A stretch of 64,000 nt of DNA from Oscillospiraceae bacterium (GTDB lineage: Bacteria; Bacillota; Clostridia; Oscillospirales; Oscillospiraceae): positions 1 to 64,000 of the forward strand of contig SVLB01000005.1 of assembly GCA_015068135.1 (NCBI GenBank), given 5' to 3'. Positions 37,679 to 47,170 of this stretch are shown piece after piece (position 1 is the stretch's first letter; every line of letters starts with the position of its first letter). The notes below the pieces were generated by a model. The model saw nothing but the letters and a program-made list of their open reading frames with translations. It searched no databases and had not been told where the DNA came from. A program made the translations under genes and the position numbers.

Positions 37679-38923
37679 ATGGACAGAGCCAAAAAAGAAG
37701 CCATGATCCGGGAGGCCCGAAAGCCCAAGGCCCCGAAGGATATCCAGGTGGAGAGCAAGAATACCCGGGTCCGGGTGATCCTGCTGATCTGCAGTGTGGT
37801 AGTTGCCATTGTGGCGTTGGCCATCGGCTTTTCGGAGGCTTTTTCCACCGAGCCCGGCTGGCATACGGTGGAATCCGGTTCTCAGACCTACCACTGCGGC
37901 GGAGAATTTGCCATGAACTACCATTTCGGTGCTTCCGGCGAGGACCCCACCGACGAGGAAAAGGCAGTGAAACAGCTGTACACCCAGGCTACCGAGGATG
38001 CCTACCGGATCTTCTACCGGGAGGGCCAGCTGTCCCAGATCCAGCCTGGAAAGCCGGTGAAGGTGGACCCGGCCCTGTATGCCGCTTTGGCACAGATCCA
38101 AAGCTACCAAAACCGGAGCATTTATTTGGCACCTGCCTATGTGGAGTACGACCGGATCTTCCTGGCTACGGATCCTCAGGAGGCGGCCCAGTATGACCCG
38201 GTGCAGGATCTGGAAGTGGCGGCCTATATTGCTGAAATTGCCCGGTTTGCCAACGACCCGGCTATGGTCGATGTGAGGCTGCTGGAGGATTCCACAGTGG
38301 AGCTGGTGGTGGCGAAGGAGTATGCGGACTTTGCCCGGGACAATGCTATCGACTGCTTTTTGGATCTTGGGTGGATGCGCAATGCCTTCATTGCGGATTT
38401 CATCGCCAAAAGGCTGCAGGATGCAGGCCATACCCACGGGTATTTGGCAAGCTATGACGGCTATACCCGGAATTTGGACACCTCCAACCTGGTTTACAGC
38501 CTGAATCTGTTTGACCGGCTGGACAACAGCCTGGATATTCCCGCGATTATGGACTATCAGGGGGCTATGAGCATCGTCTTTTGGCGCAATTACCCCCTGT
38601 CCTCCAATGACCGCTGGCATTATTTCGATTTCGGAAACGGACGGATCGCTTCGGTATATCTGGACCCTGCGGACGGATCGGAAAAAAGCGCCACGGATAA
38701 CCTGGTCAGCTACAGCACCGAAGATGGCTGTGCAGAGATCCTTTTGCAGACGGCTCCGCTGTATTTGACCGAGTTTTTGGACGTGCGGGCCTTGAACGAT
38801 CTAGCCGGGGACGGGATCTACAGTATTTGGTTTGAAGGGACCAAGCTGCAAAAAAATGACCCTGATCTTCAGATCAGAGCCAATCCCGAGCTGCCCGATT
38901 CCCCCTACGAGCTAAGTGAATAA
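37679..38923 (+). CDS. Membrane-anchored extracytoplasmic protein of unknown function, possibly ApbE-like
   Basis: Single N-terminal TM (VILLICSVVVAIVALAIGF); weak ApbE-like C-terminal pattern HYFDFGNGRIASVYLDPADG...LVSYSTEDGCAEIL. Confidence 0.5.
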   Translation: MDRAKKEAMIREARKPKAPKDIQVESKNTRVRVILLICSVVVAIVALAIGFSEAFSTEPGWHTVESGSQTYHCGGEFAMNYHFGASGEDPTDEEKAVKQLYTQATEDAYRIFYREGQLSQIQPGKPVKVDPALYAALAQIQSYQNRSIYLAPAYVEYDRIFLATDPQEAAQYDPVQDLEVAAYIAEIARFANDPAMVDVRLLEDSTVELVVAKEYADFARDNAIDCFLDLGWMRNAFIADFIAKRLQDAGHTHGYLASYDGYTRNLDTSNLVYSLNLFDRLDNSLDIPAIMDYQGAMSIVFWRNYPLSSNDRWHYFDFGNGRIASVYLDPADGSEKSATDNLVSYSTEDGCAEILLQTAPLYLTEFLDVRALNDLAGDGIYSIWFEGTKLQKNDPDLQIRANPELPDSPYELSE

Positions 38924-38953
38924 CCAAGAGAGGCTTCTCCCCAGGGAGAAGCT

Positions 38954-38987
38954 GGCAAAAAATCGGCTCCTCGGAGCCGATTTTTGA
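38954..38987 (+). terminator. Intrinsic terminator
   Basis: AAAAAATCGGCTC-ctc-GGAGCCGATTTTT. Confidence 0.85.
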
Positions 38988-39094
38988 CTAATGCAAAGAG
39001 CAAAATGATGGTCGTGGTCCCAGGTTTCCTGCGAGAAATATCATTTCGGGGTGTCATTGTTATGAAAGTACCACCCCTTACTGTTATAGCTAAC

Positions 39095-39940
39095 TCAAAA
39101 GGTTTCCATGATCCGCTTGGTGCCGGCTTCCAGGGTCTGCTGATCAATGCCGGCCTGCTGTAAGAGGTCATATTCTGTTTCACAGCCGTGGGGGACCTGC
39201 CAGGCACCGGCGTCGGAGCCGGGGGCAATGAGACCGCCCATGGCGGCAAAGCACTGCAGGTTCCGGGTGGTGCTTTCCAGGATCTTTTGCGTTTGTTCGT
39301 CGTCAAAACGGCCCTTTCCCTTGAGGTTTCCCACAGTACTTAAGGTCGGTACCCACACGGTACCGGCATTTTTCATGGCTTCCAGGGCATCCCGGTCCAG
39401 ATAGGCCCCATGCTCGATGGAGTCCACCCCCGCCAGGGCGGCGGCCTCCACAGTCCGGGCGCCGTTGCCGTGGGCCATAACTGCCTGTCCCTCCTCGTGG
39501 GCGATGTGGACGAGTTCTTGGATCAGCGTGGGCGGAAGCCCCTCCTCCGTCAGCCGCCCACAGCAGTCAAAGTCCATAAGTCCGGAGATCATGATCTTCA
39601 CAAAATCCGCACCCTCCCGGCGCTGACGGACCACAAGCTTTGCAAATTCTGTGGGATTTTCGTAGGTCAGGCCGATAAATTTTCCGTAATGGCCTGCAAG
39701 GCACAGGGGCGCGAGGGGGGTCCGGTATGTAATGCCGTAGGCAGGGGCCAAGGCCTTTGCTCTGGCACCTACGCCCCAGCGGTCGCCACCGTCCCGTAAA
39801 TAGGTGTAGCCCAGAGCCTGATACCGGGCCAGCCGGGCATGGCACAGGGTCTCGTTTACCCGGTGGGCATGGTCTTCAATGGCGGCTTTCCAATACTGCC
39901 CGTCCAAAACCATGTGAATATGGCAGTCTGCGTTTTTCAT
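39095..39940 (-). CDS. Amidohydrolase family protein
   Basis: MKNADCHIHMVLDG (HxH); VMAHGNGARTVEAAALAGVDSIEHGAYLD; GLIAPGSDAGAWQVPHG. Confidence 0.85.
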   Translation of the reverse strand: MKNADCHIHMVLDGQYWKAAIEDHAHRVNETLCHARLARYQALGYTYLRDGGDRWGVGARAKALAPAYGITYRTPLAPLCLAGHYGKFIGLTYENPTEFAKLVVRQRREGADFVKIMISGLMDFDCCGRLTEEGLPPTLIQELVHIAHEEGQAVMAHGNGARTVEAAALAGVDSIEHGAYLDRDALEAMKNAGTVWVPTLSTVGNLKGKGRFDDEQTQKILESTTRNLQCFAAMGGLIAPGSDAGAWQVPHGCETEYDLLQQAGIDQQTLEAGTKRIMETF

Positions 39941-40521
39941 ATACACCACACACCCCGACAGCAGAACATCTGTGCGCCGTAGCAAAGGCAAAGCCCCATG
40001 CAGGGATTCCCCCGGGTGGCAAAGCCCCGGAAGCCGCCGGCGGTGGTGGAATAGCGGATACCGCCGTTTTGGATCATGTCCAAAGTCCGCAAATAGGCTT
40101 CGTTGTCCGGCTCCATGGATACGGCTCTGCGGATATGCTCCAGGGCGGTGATCTGATTGCCCACACCGTCATTGGCAACAGCGGAAAGGTAATACCACTG
40201 GGCATTTCGCTCCTGGGTGGAATTTAGGGCATTGATGGCCTCGGCGAAGCGGCCGTAACGGATATAGGTGACAGCGGCCTTTTGGGCATTGTCTCCGGGA
40301 CTCTGCCGGGTGCCGCCGAAGGGGTCGTATTGGCGGCCTTTACCGGGATCTTTGATCTGCTCGTAGGCGGCGTTGACCTCCTGCATTTTTTTGGCGGCTT
40401 CGGTATCACCGGGATTGCGGTCCGGGTGATATTTTTTTGCCAGGGCACGGTAGGCCCGTTTGATCTCCTCGTCGGAGGCATTGGGACTGACTCCCAATAC
40501 TTTATAAGGATCCTCGACCAT
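39937..40521 (-). CDS. J domain-containing protein
   Basis: DPYKVLGVSPNASDEEIKRAYRALAKKYHPDRNPGDTEAAKKMQEVNAAYEQIKDPGKGRQYD. Confidence 0.92.
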   Translation of the reverse strand: MVEDPYKVLGVSPNASDEEIKRAYRALAKKYHPDRNPGDTEAAKKMQEVNAAYEQIKDPGKGRQYDPFGGTRQSPGDNAQKAAVTYIRYGRFAEAINALNSTQERNAQWYYLSAVANDGVGNQITALEHIRRAVSMEPDNEAYLRTLDMIQNGGIRYSTTAGGFRGFATRGNPCMGLCLCYGAQMFCCRGVWCI

Positions 40522-41326
40522 GGGAGTCCTCCTTTCTTCCCCGGTGGAGCCAAACGCCACCGTAGAGGATATTGTCCAGAATTTTCTTGTCCTGCACCAG
40601 CGGCAGGCGCTCATAATAGTCGGTACACCGGCCCATGGCCATGATCAGCCAGGTCTCCCAAAGAGCCGGGTCGGGGTCTTTGCCGGAAAAGGGGTTGTAA
40701 CGGCCCTTCTTTTGGTCTTTTTCATAGTCGGCGGCGGCATCGGCAAGATAGATAAACCGCCCCAGGGCCATGCCCATCTGCCGCAGAGTGTCTGCCCACA
40801 GATCTTCTTTGTAGACCAAAAGCTCTCCCATAAGGGCACCGAAGGCACCGGCAGGCAGGTCAGGATCGGTGCAGTTTTCCTGTTCAAGGTTTCGCAGAGT
40901 GTCCATACATTGGGTAATGGCCTGCCACTGCCGGGGGTAGACCTGGGCCACGGACATGGCGTGCTGTTTCAGCACCGATGCCCCCAGCTTGGACCGAAGG
41001 GAGCGGTCGTCCTGCCAGTCGTCCAGGCAGTTATAATAGGCCAGGGCCACATTCATATCCGCGGCATATTGGATGTAGGGACTGTCCGCCCAGGGGCGGG
41101 GCTTGATGGGGTGAAAGCCGCAGGCCCGTTTTCCGTGAGCCTCCTCCGGTTCGTACAGACTCATGTGCAAAAGGGCCAAAAAGGCCATGTCATAGCTTAA
41201 ACACATCCGGGATAGGCGGCTGCTTCGCAGTCGGATGGCACGGCAAATGCCACAGTACACACTGCCGTAGCGGCGTTTTTCCTCCGCCGTCAGTTCCCGG
41301 GGATCCGCTGTGACAAAACCGAACAT
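40502..41326 (-). CDS. DUF5685-family protein
   Basis: RYGSVYCGICRAIRLRSSRLSRMCLSYDMAFLALL; YLADAAADYEKDQKKGRYNPF. Confidence 0.75.
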   Translation of the reverse strand: MFGFVTADPRELTAEEKRRYGSVYCGICRAIRLRSSRLSRMCLSYDMAFLALLHMSLYEPEEAHGKRACGFHPIKPRPWADSPYIQYAADMNVALAYYNCLDDWQDDRSLRSKLGASVLKQHAMSVAQVYPRQWQAITQCMDTLRNLEQENCTDPDLPAGAFGALMGELLVYKEDLWADTLRQMGMALGRFIYLADAAADYEKDQKKGRYNPFSGKDPDPALWETWLIMAMGRCTDYYERLPLVQDKKILDNILYGGVWLHRGRKEDSHGRGSL

Positions 41327-41400
41327 CCAAACACCTCCCATTATCTGCTATCTTACTATAATACTACATTATGAACGGAAGGTAAACAGAAAAAGAGAAA

Positions 41401-42210
41401 TTATTTGCCACGGGAGAGAAAATGATTCAAAACACCGCCGTAAAACACGATACAAATGCAAAAATACAGCCAAAGCATACTCAGCGCCACGGCATACACA
41501 GAGCCGTAAATATTGGTATAGTCGGAAAAATGCTCCACATAGATGCTGAAAAGGTCGGAAAAGATCAGCCAACCCGCAGAGCCCAAAAGGGCTCCGGGAA
41601 GGGTGTCCCGGATCCGGTTTTTCCGGTTGGGAAGGACCGTATACATGGCGATAAACAGCCCCGTTTGGGATAAAAGCAGGACAAAAAACCGCATTTGTCC
41701 AAAATGGAGGAAAAACTCCCCCTTCCAGGCCCGGGTCAGCTCCGTTCCGAACACGTGCAAAACCAGAGTCAGGAGCAACACCAGAAGAAAGCCGAAGGTG
41801 TAGACCACCCCCAGCCAACGGGTATGGAAATACCCACGGGTCTCCTCCACCCGGTAGACTGCGTTAAGTCCCGTGAGCAGACCGTACAGCCCCCGTCCTG
41901 CGGACCAAAGGGCGGTCAGCGCGGAAAGGGAGATCACAGCCCCGGAGCTGTTGCGGTAGGTACTGAGGATCAGCCGCCGGGCACTGGGCATGAGAGCTTC
42001 CGGCACAAAGCCCTGCAAAAGGGTCACCAAATTGTCGGCCTGAAGGCCGGAGTAGCGCAAAAGACTTAAAAACAGCACCAGTGCCGGAAAGACAGATAAG
42101 ATCAAAAAATAACAGGCATGGGCGGCATGGGTGCTGATATGCAGGGGCGCCAGCCAGGAAAGAAAGGCCCTGACCCGGCGGATCCAGCCCTTGCCGGAAG
42201 AAAGATCCAT
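41401..42210 (-). CDS. YihY/BrkB-family membrane protein
   Basis: HISTHAAHACYFLILSVFPALVLFLSLLRY; SLSALTALWSAGRGLYGLLTGLNAVYRVEETRGYF; PGALLGSAGWLIFSDLFSIYVEHFSDYTNIYGSVYAV. Confidence 0.9.
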   Translation of the reverse strand: MDLSSGKGWIRRVRAFLSWLAPLHISTHAAHACYFLILSVFPALVLFLSLLRYSGLQADNLVTLLQGFVPEALMPSARRLILSTYRNSSGAVISLSALTALWSAGRGLYGLLTGLNAVYRVEETRGYFHTRWLGVVYTFGFLLVLLLTLVLHVFGTELTRAWKGEFFLHFGQMRFFVLLLSQTGLFIAMYTVLPNRKNRIRDTLPGALLGSAGWLIFSDLFSIYVEHFSDYTNIYGSVYAVALSMLWLYFCICIVFYGGVLNHFLSRGK

Positions 42211-42289
42211 GGATGCTCCTCTTTTCCAAAAGATATACTTACAGTTTATCCACTTACGACCTGCAAAATTCTATTTCCACGAGATTTCG

Positions 42290-42369
42290 ATTGCTATGAA
42301 AAGGGTCCGCAGGGCGGGGGCACGACCCCACTCTACGGACATCTTTTAGGAATATTTTCACAACAATGA
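42290..42369. repeat. MITE-like element with degenerate CATTGTTATGAAAA terminal inverted repeats
   Basis: ATTGCTATGAAAA ... TTTTCACAACAATG; right end resembles the 49630-49839 element. Confidence 0.65.
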
Positions 42370-42528
42370 CACTGCGTTTCGGTCAAAATGCAGTGGAACA
42401 GGGTGGAAACTGGAATAGTAACTGTATAATATGTCAAATACTTCATAAGAATTGTCGTTATTTCCACCAAAAATGATGTGTTCAAATTGTCATATTCGTC
42501 GAAATTTTTCCGGAGCGACCAAAAAGGA

Positions 42529-42557
42529 TTGAAACTGCCCTTTTTATGCGTTATACT
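42529..42557 (+). promoter_or_regulatory. Promoter of sugar ABC operon
   Basis: TTGAAA, 17-nt spacer, TATACT. Confidence 0.65.
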
Positions 42558-42571
42558 TTACCAAGAGAGGA

Positions 42572-42587
42572 TTGGAAACGTTTCCAA
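42572..42587. promoter_or_regulatory. LacI-family operator palindrome
   Basis: TTGGAAACGTTTCCAA perfect 16-bp palindrome starting 15 nt after the -10 box. Confidence 0.75.
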
Positions 42588-42638
42588 ACCCCATATCATA
42601 CCGGAGAGATCCGGAAAATTTTTAAGGAGGAAATCCCT

Positions 42639-44015
42639 ATGAAGAAGATCATTGCACTGGTCCTGGTTGCTATGATGGTGATCGGTGTCTTCGCTGGCTG
42701 TGCCGAGGAAGAGACCAAGACCACCGAGCCCAAGGCCACCACTCCCGCTGGCACCGAGGACACCACTCCTGCCGGCACCGAGGACCCCACCCCCTCTGAG
42801 TCCGAGCCCGCTGTTGTTTCCGGTGGTTCTGTTTACTACCTGAACTTCAAGCCCGAGTTCGACGAGGCTCTGCAGCAGCTGGCTGCTGACTACACTGCCG
42901 AGACCGGCGTGGAAGTCAAGATCCTGACCGCTGCTTCCGGCGGCTACTCCGACGCTCTGAACTCCGAGATGGCTAAGTCCGACGCTCCCACCATTTTCAA
43001 CATCGGCAACCTGGCCGGTCTGGCTGACTGGGACGAGTACGCTCTGGACCTGACCGACACCGCCATCGCTGCTGAGCTGGCTACCAACGACTTCAACCTC
43101 TACAACGAGGCTGGCGAGCTGAAGGCTATCGGCAACTGCTACGAGTCCTTCGGTATCATCGTCAACACCGAGCTGCTGGAGCAGGCTGGCTACACCCTGG
43201 CTGACATCACCAACTTCGAATCCCTGAAGACCGTTGCTGAGGACATCACTGCCCGCAGCGAGGAGCTGGGCTTCTGCGCCTTCTCCGCCGCTGGCCTGGA
43301 CGGCTCCTCCTCCTGGCGTTTCTCCGGCCACCTGGCCACCCTGCCCCTGCACTACGAGGGCGTGAACACCAACGTTGCTGAGATCACCGGCGAGAAGATC
43401 GACCTGTTCAAGAACGTTTGGGATCTGTACATCAACAACTCTTCCGCTGACCCCAAGGCCCTGTCCACCGGCACCGGTGACGAGTCCACCGCTATGTTCA
43501 AGGAAGGCAAGGCTGTCTTCTATCAGAACGGTACCTGGGAGTACGCTGGCCTGATCGAGGCTGGTATGACCGACGAGCAGCTGGCTATGATCCCCATCTA
43601 CTGCGGCGCTGAGGGCGAAGAGAATGCTGCTCTGTGCTCCGGCACTGAGAACTGCTGGGCCATCAATGCCAAGGCTTCCGAGGAAGACATTCAGGCTTCC
43701 ATCGACTTCCTGGTATGGCTGGTAACCGACGAAGAGGCTTCCGCTACTTATGTTGAGCAGCTGGGCGCTGTTCCCTTCAAGAACTGCCCCGCTTCCTCCA
43801 ACAAGTTCGTTGCTGACGGCAATGCTATGCTGGCTGAAGGCAAGACTTCCATCTCCTGGGCTTTCAACTACACTCCCAATGTTGACAGCTGGAGAGCCGG
43901 TGTTGTCACCGCTCTGACTGCTTACTCCGCAGATCAGTCCGAGGCTAACTGGCAGGCTGTTGTAGACGCATTCGTGACCGGTTGGGCCATCGAGTACGCT
44001 GCTGTGAACGGCTAA
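42639..44015 (+). CDS. Carbohydrate ABC transporter substrate-binding lipoprotein
   Basis: MKKIIALVLVAMMVIGVFAGCAEE lipobox; AAGGAGG upstream; GKAVFYQNGTWEYAGLIEAGMTDEQLAMIPIYCG. Confidence 0.9.
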   Translation: MKKIIALVLVAMMVIGVFAGCAEEETKTTEPKATTPAGTEDTTPAGTEDPTPSESEPAVVSGGSVYYLNFKPEFDEALQQLAADYTAETGVEVKILTAASGGYSDALNSEMAKSDAPTIFNIGNLAGLADWDEYALDLTDTAIAAELATNDFNLYNEAGELKAIGNCYESFGIIVNTELLEQAGYTLADITNFESLKTVAEDITARSEELGFCAFSAAGLDGSSSWRFSGHLATLPLHYEGVNTNVAEITGEKIDLFKNVWDLYINNSSADPKALSTGTGDESTAMFKEGKAVFYQNGTWEYAGLIEAGMTDEQLAMIPIYCGAEGEENAALCSGTENCWAINAKASEEDIQASIDFLVWLVTDEEASATYVEQLGAVPFKNCPASSNKFVADGNAMLAEGKTSISWAFNYTPNVDSWRAGVVTALTAYSADQSEANWQAVVDAFVTGWAIEYAAVNG

Positions 44016-44029
44016 TATTTCAAAATCCT

Positions 44030-44052
44030 GGGGGCGGGCATAAGCCCGCCCC
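44030..44052 (+). terminator. Intercistronic GC-rich hairpin between SBP and permease
   Basis: GGGGCGGGC-ataa-GCCCGCCCC. Confidence 0.65.
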
Positions 44053-44144
44053 TAAATTGCCCCCTGCGGCACCAAGGGAGCGACCCCTTCGTTCGGGGCC
44101 GTTGCCTTGGGTCCACAGTATTATGATATGACCCGAAAGAGAGG

Positions 44145-45125
44145 TTGATCAAATTGGGCAAGAATGTCCCTGCGGCCAGTGGCCGCGCACTTCGTCTGAG
44201 ACGACACAACTCGAAAAGCACCATAAAACGGTGGTTCCCGCTGTTTGTCCTGCCCACCTTTTTGTGCTTTATCATTGGCTTTGTGCTGCCCTTCTATCAG
44301 GGTATCACGCTGTCTACCTACAATTTCACGGTTCCCAACTTTGGCGATACCCTGGTGATCCCCAATGCGGACGCCTCTGCGGTGCAGATGGAAAGCGTAG
44401 GTCTGCAAAACTATGAAAAAGCCCTGGATGCGGGCTTCATGAATGCATTCTGGAACACGGCAAGCTTTGCCATCGTTTCCATTGTTCTGATCAATGTGGT
44501 GGCCTTTGCCATCGCCTATGCCCTGACCCAGAAGATGCGGGGCTCCAATGTGTTCCGTACTGTTTTCTTCATGCCGAACCTGATCGGCGGCGTGGTTTTG
44601 GGCTATATCTGGAACCTGATCTTCGGTGCCATTTTGCAGGAGTACGGCACCTACCTGACTGCCAACGCCACTTACGGCTTCTGGGGGCTTGTGATCCTGG
44701 TCGCCTGGCAGCAGATCGGCTATATGATGATCATCTACATTGCAGGTCTGCAGGCGGTATCTGAGGATATGCTGGAGGCGGCAAGGATCGACGGTGCCAA
44801 CGGCTGGCAGAGTCTGTTCCGCGTCATCATCCCCAATGTGATGCCCTCCATCACCATCTGTACCTTCCTGACCTTGACCAACTCCTTCAAGATGTTCGAT
44901 CAGAACCTGGCGCTGACCGGCGGTCTGCCCCAGATCATCGACAAGGAAGCCATGGCGAAGATCAATTCCACCGAGCTGTTGGCGCTGAACATCTTCTCTA
45001 CCTACAATACCAGCAAGAATCACCATGGTGTTGCCCAGGCCAAGGCAGTGATCTTCTTTGTGCTTGTGGCAGTATTGGCGCTGACCCAGCAATGGGCGAC
45101 CCGTCGTAAGGAGGTGCAGCAGTAA
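44145..45125 (+). CDS. Sugar ABC transporter permease (MalF-like)
   Basis: TTG start; LEAARIDGANGWQSLFRVIIPNVMPSITICTFLTLTNSFKMFDQN EAA loop. Confidence 0.9.
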   Translation: MIKLGKNVPAASGRALRLRRHNSKSTIKRWFPLFVLPTFLCFIIGFVLPFYQGITLSTYNFTVPNFGDTLVIPNADASAVQMESVGLQNYEKALDAGFMNAFWNTASFAIVSIVLINVVAFAIAYALTQKMRGSNVFRTVFFMPNLIGGVVLGYIWNLIFGAILQEYGTYLTANATYGFWGLVILVAWQQIGYMMIIYIAGLQAVSEDMLEAARIDGANGWQSLFRVIIPNVMPSITICTFLTLTNSFKMFDQNLALTGGLPQIIDKEAMAKINSTELLALNIFSTYNTSKNHHGVAQAKAVIFFVLVAVLALTQQWATRRKEVQQ

Positions 45126-45991
45126 TGGCAAAGAAAACTCCCCGGATCGGTAAGAAATATACCGTGGGCAGTACCATTCTCACTGCCTTCTTTACGGTGC
45201 TGTGCCTGGTGTGGCTCATTCCCATTATCGAGGTATTCATCAACGCCTTTAAGCACAACAATGCCATCAACCTGGATGCCTTCGCGCTGCCCACCAAGGA
45301 GACCTTCGTTGGGTTTGCCAACTTTGTCAAGGGCTTTACCTTCGGTAACTATCCCTTTGTAAAGTCTTTGCTTTACAGCCTGATCATCACCGTGTCCTCT
45401 GTGGCACTGATCCTGCTGTTCTGCTCCATGACCGCCTGGTACATTGCCCGGGTAGGCAGTGTGTTCTCCAAGATCTTCTACTATCTGTGCCTGTTCTCCA
45501 TGATCGTCCCCTTCCAGATGGTCATGTTCGCTCTGTCCTACACTGTGGACCGTCTGGGCCTGAACACCCCCTACACCATTCCCGTGGTGTATTTGGGCTT
45601 CGGTGCCGGTTTGGCGATCTTCATGTTCGTAGGCTTTGTCAAGGGCATCCCCCTGGATATTGAGGAGGCCGCCTCCATTGACGGCTGCGGCCCGGTGCGT
45701 ACCTACTTTAAGGTGGTACTGCCCATGCTCAAGCCCACTTTGATCTCTGTAGGCATTCTGGAGCTGATGTGGGTATGGAACGACTATCTGCTTCCCTACC
45801 TGGTTCTGGATATCAACGAGTACCGTACCATTCCCATCCACGTGCAGTACCTGAAGGGCAGCTACGGCACTGTGGACCTGGGTGCTACCATGGCCATCAT
45901 CCTGATGAGCATTCTGCCCATTATCATTGTGTATATGTTCTGTCAGAAGCATATCATCAAGGGCGTTGCCGCCGGCGCGGTGAAGGGCTAA
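45125..45991 (+). CDS. Carbohydrate ABC transporter permease (MalG-like)
   Basis: GIPLDIEEAASIDGCGPVRTYFKVVLPMLKPTLISVGILELMWVWNDYLLP. Confidence 0.9.
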   Translation: MAKKTPRIGKKYTVGSTILTAFFTVLCLVWLIPIIEVFINAFKHNNAINLDAFALPTKETFVGFANFVKGFTFGNYPFVKSLLYSLIITVSSVALILLFCSMTAWYIARVGSVFSKIFYYLCLFSMIVPFQMVMFALSYTVDRLGLNTPYTIPVVYLGFGAGLAIFMFVGFVKGIPLDIEEAASIDGCGPVRTYFKVVLPMLKPTLISVGILELMWVWNDYLLPYLVLDINEYRTIPIHVQYLKGSYGTVDLGATMAIILMSILPIIIVYMFCQKHIIKGVAAGAVKG

Positions 45992-46059
45992 TAGGAAACT
46001 GTCAGCGTAAGGGCGTGTTGCAGCTTTTGCAACACGCCCATTACAGAAAGAAGGCCAGT

Positions 46060-47073
46060 ATGACCATTAAAGATATTTCCGTTCTCACGGGGTATTCTGT
46101 GGGAACCGTGTCCCGGGTGCTGAACGATCAGCCCAATGTGAGTGAAAAGGCCAGGGCGGCGATCCTGGAGGCGGCCCGAAAGAACGGCTTTCGCCTCAAT
46201 GCCAATGCCAAGCAGCTGAAGCAGCAGCGGAGCAATACCCTGCTGGTGGTGGTCAAGGGTACTTCCAATGAACTGTTTGGTTCTCTTTTGGAGACCATCC
46301 AGGCCAAGGTGGCCAGCTGGCCTTATCCCCTGGTGGTGGACTATGTGGACGAGGATGAAAACGAGGTTTTGCGGGGCGTTCAGCTTTGCCTGGAAAAAAA
46401 GCCCCAGGGAATCCTGTTCCTGGGGGGCAACCTGGAAAACTTCCGGAAGCATTTTGGGGAGGTGGACGTGCCTTGTGTCCTGGTCACCGGTGATGCTTCC
46501 GAGCTCTCCTTCCGAAACCTATCCAGTGTTACCACCGACGACCGTCAGGCGGGCTTTTTGGCGGTGGAGCATCTGGCAAGACTGGGTCACCGGAATATCG
46601 CCATGATCGGCGGCGTTTTGGGGATCTCCGATATTACCACATTGCGGTTTGACGGCGCCATTGCTGCCTGCGGGGAATACGGCCTGGAGTTTGACAAAAA
46701 CCGGGACTATGTGAGCGGTCGCTTCTCCTATGCTGACGGCTATCGGGCGGTACGGACCCTGATGGACAGAAAATGTAAGTTTTCCGCCATTTTTGCCATG
46801 GCAGACGTGATGGCCATCGGTGCCATCCGGGCACTGCAGGACAGCGGCTTGCGGGTGCCGGAGGATGTGTCGGTGATCGGACTGGACGGCCTGGCCATTG
46901 GCGACTATACCGTACCAAGGCTTGCCACAGTACGCCAGTCCGTTTCCAAGCTGGCTATGCGGAGCATTCAGATCCTTCGGGAGCAGATCGAGGGGGACCT
47001 GGATCCTCGCCATGAGACCATTATCCCTGCTGTGGACTGGAAGGAAAGTACCGTTGCCATCTCAGGGGAGTGA
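46060..47073 (+). CDS. LacI family transcriptional regulator
   Basis: MTIKDISVLTGYSVGTVSRVLNDQPNVSEKARAAILEAARKNGFRLNANAKQL HTH; periplasmic-binding-like C-terminal domain. Confidence 0.93.
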   Translation: MTIKDISVLTGYSVGTVSRVLNDQPNVSEKARAAILEAARKNGFRLNANAKQLKQQRSNTLLVVVKGTSNELFGSLLETIQAKVASWPYPLVVDYVDEDENEVLRGVQLCLEKKPQGILFLGGNLENFRKHFGEVDVPCVLVTGDASELSFRNLSSVTTDDRQAGFLAVEHLARLGHRNIAMIGGVLGISDITTLRFDGAIAACGEYGLEFDKNRDYVSGRFSYADGYRAVRTLMDRKCKFSAIFAMADVMAIGAIRALQDSGLRVPEDVSVIGLDGLAIGDYTVPRLATVRQSVSKLAMRSIQILREQIEGDLDPRHETIIPAVDWKESTVAISGE

Positions 47074-47170
47074 GGAGACCCCCCTGGGCATTGCAGGGGT
47101 CGATTGCGGCACATCGGCCATCGATATTTCGCATCGGATACCGAAAAAGCCCCACGATAGGACTGTTGCC

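Noticed and set aside
47074-47165. ATCGATATTTCGCATCGGATACCGA between the LacI gene and the LRR gene as another TCGATAT hairpin-array remnant
   Set aside because: Only one spacer-like heptamer and no convincing hairpins; insufficient support.
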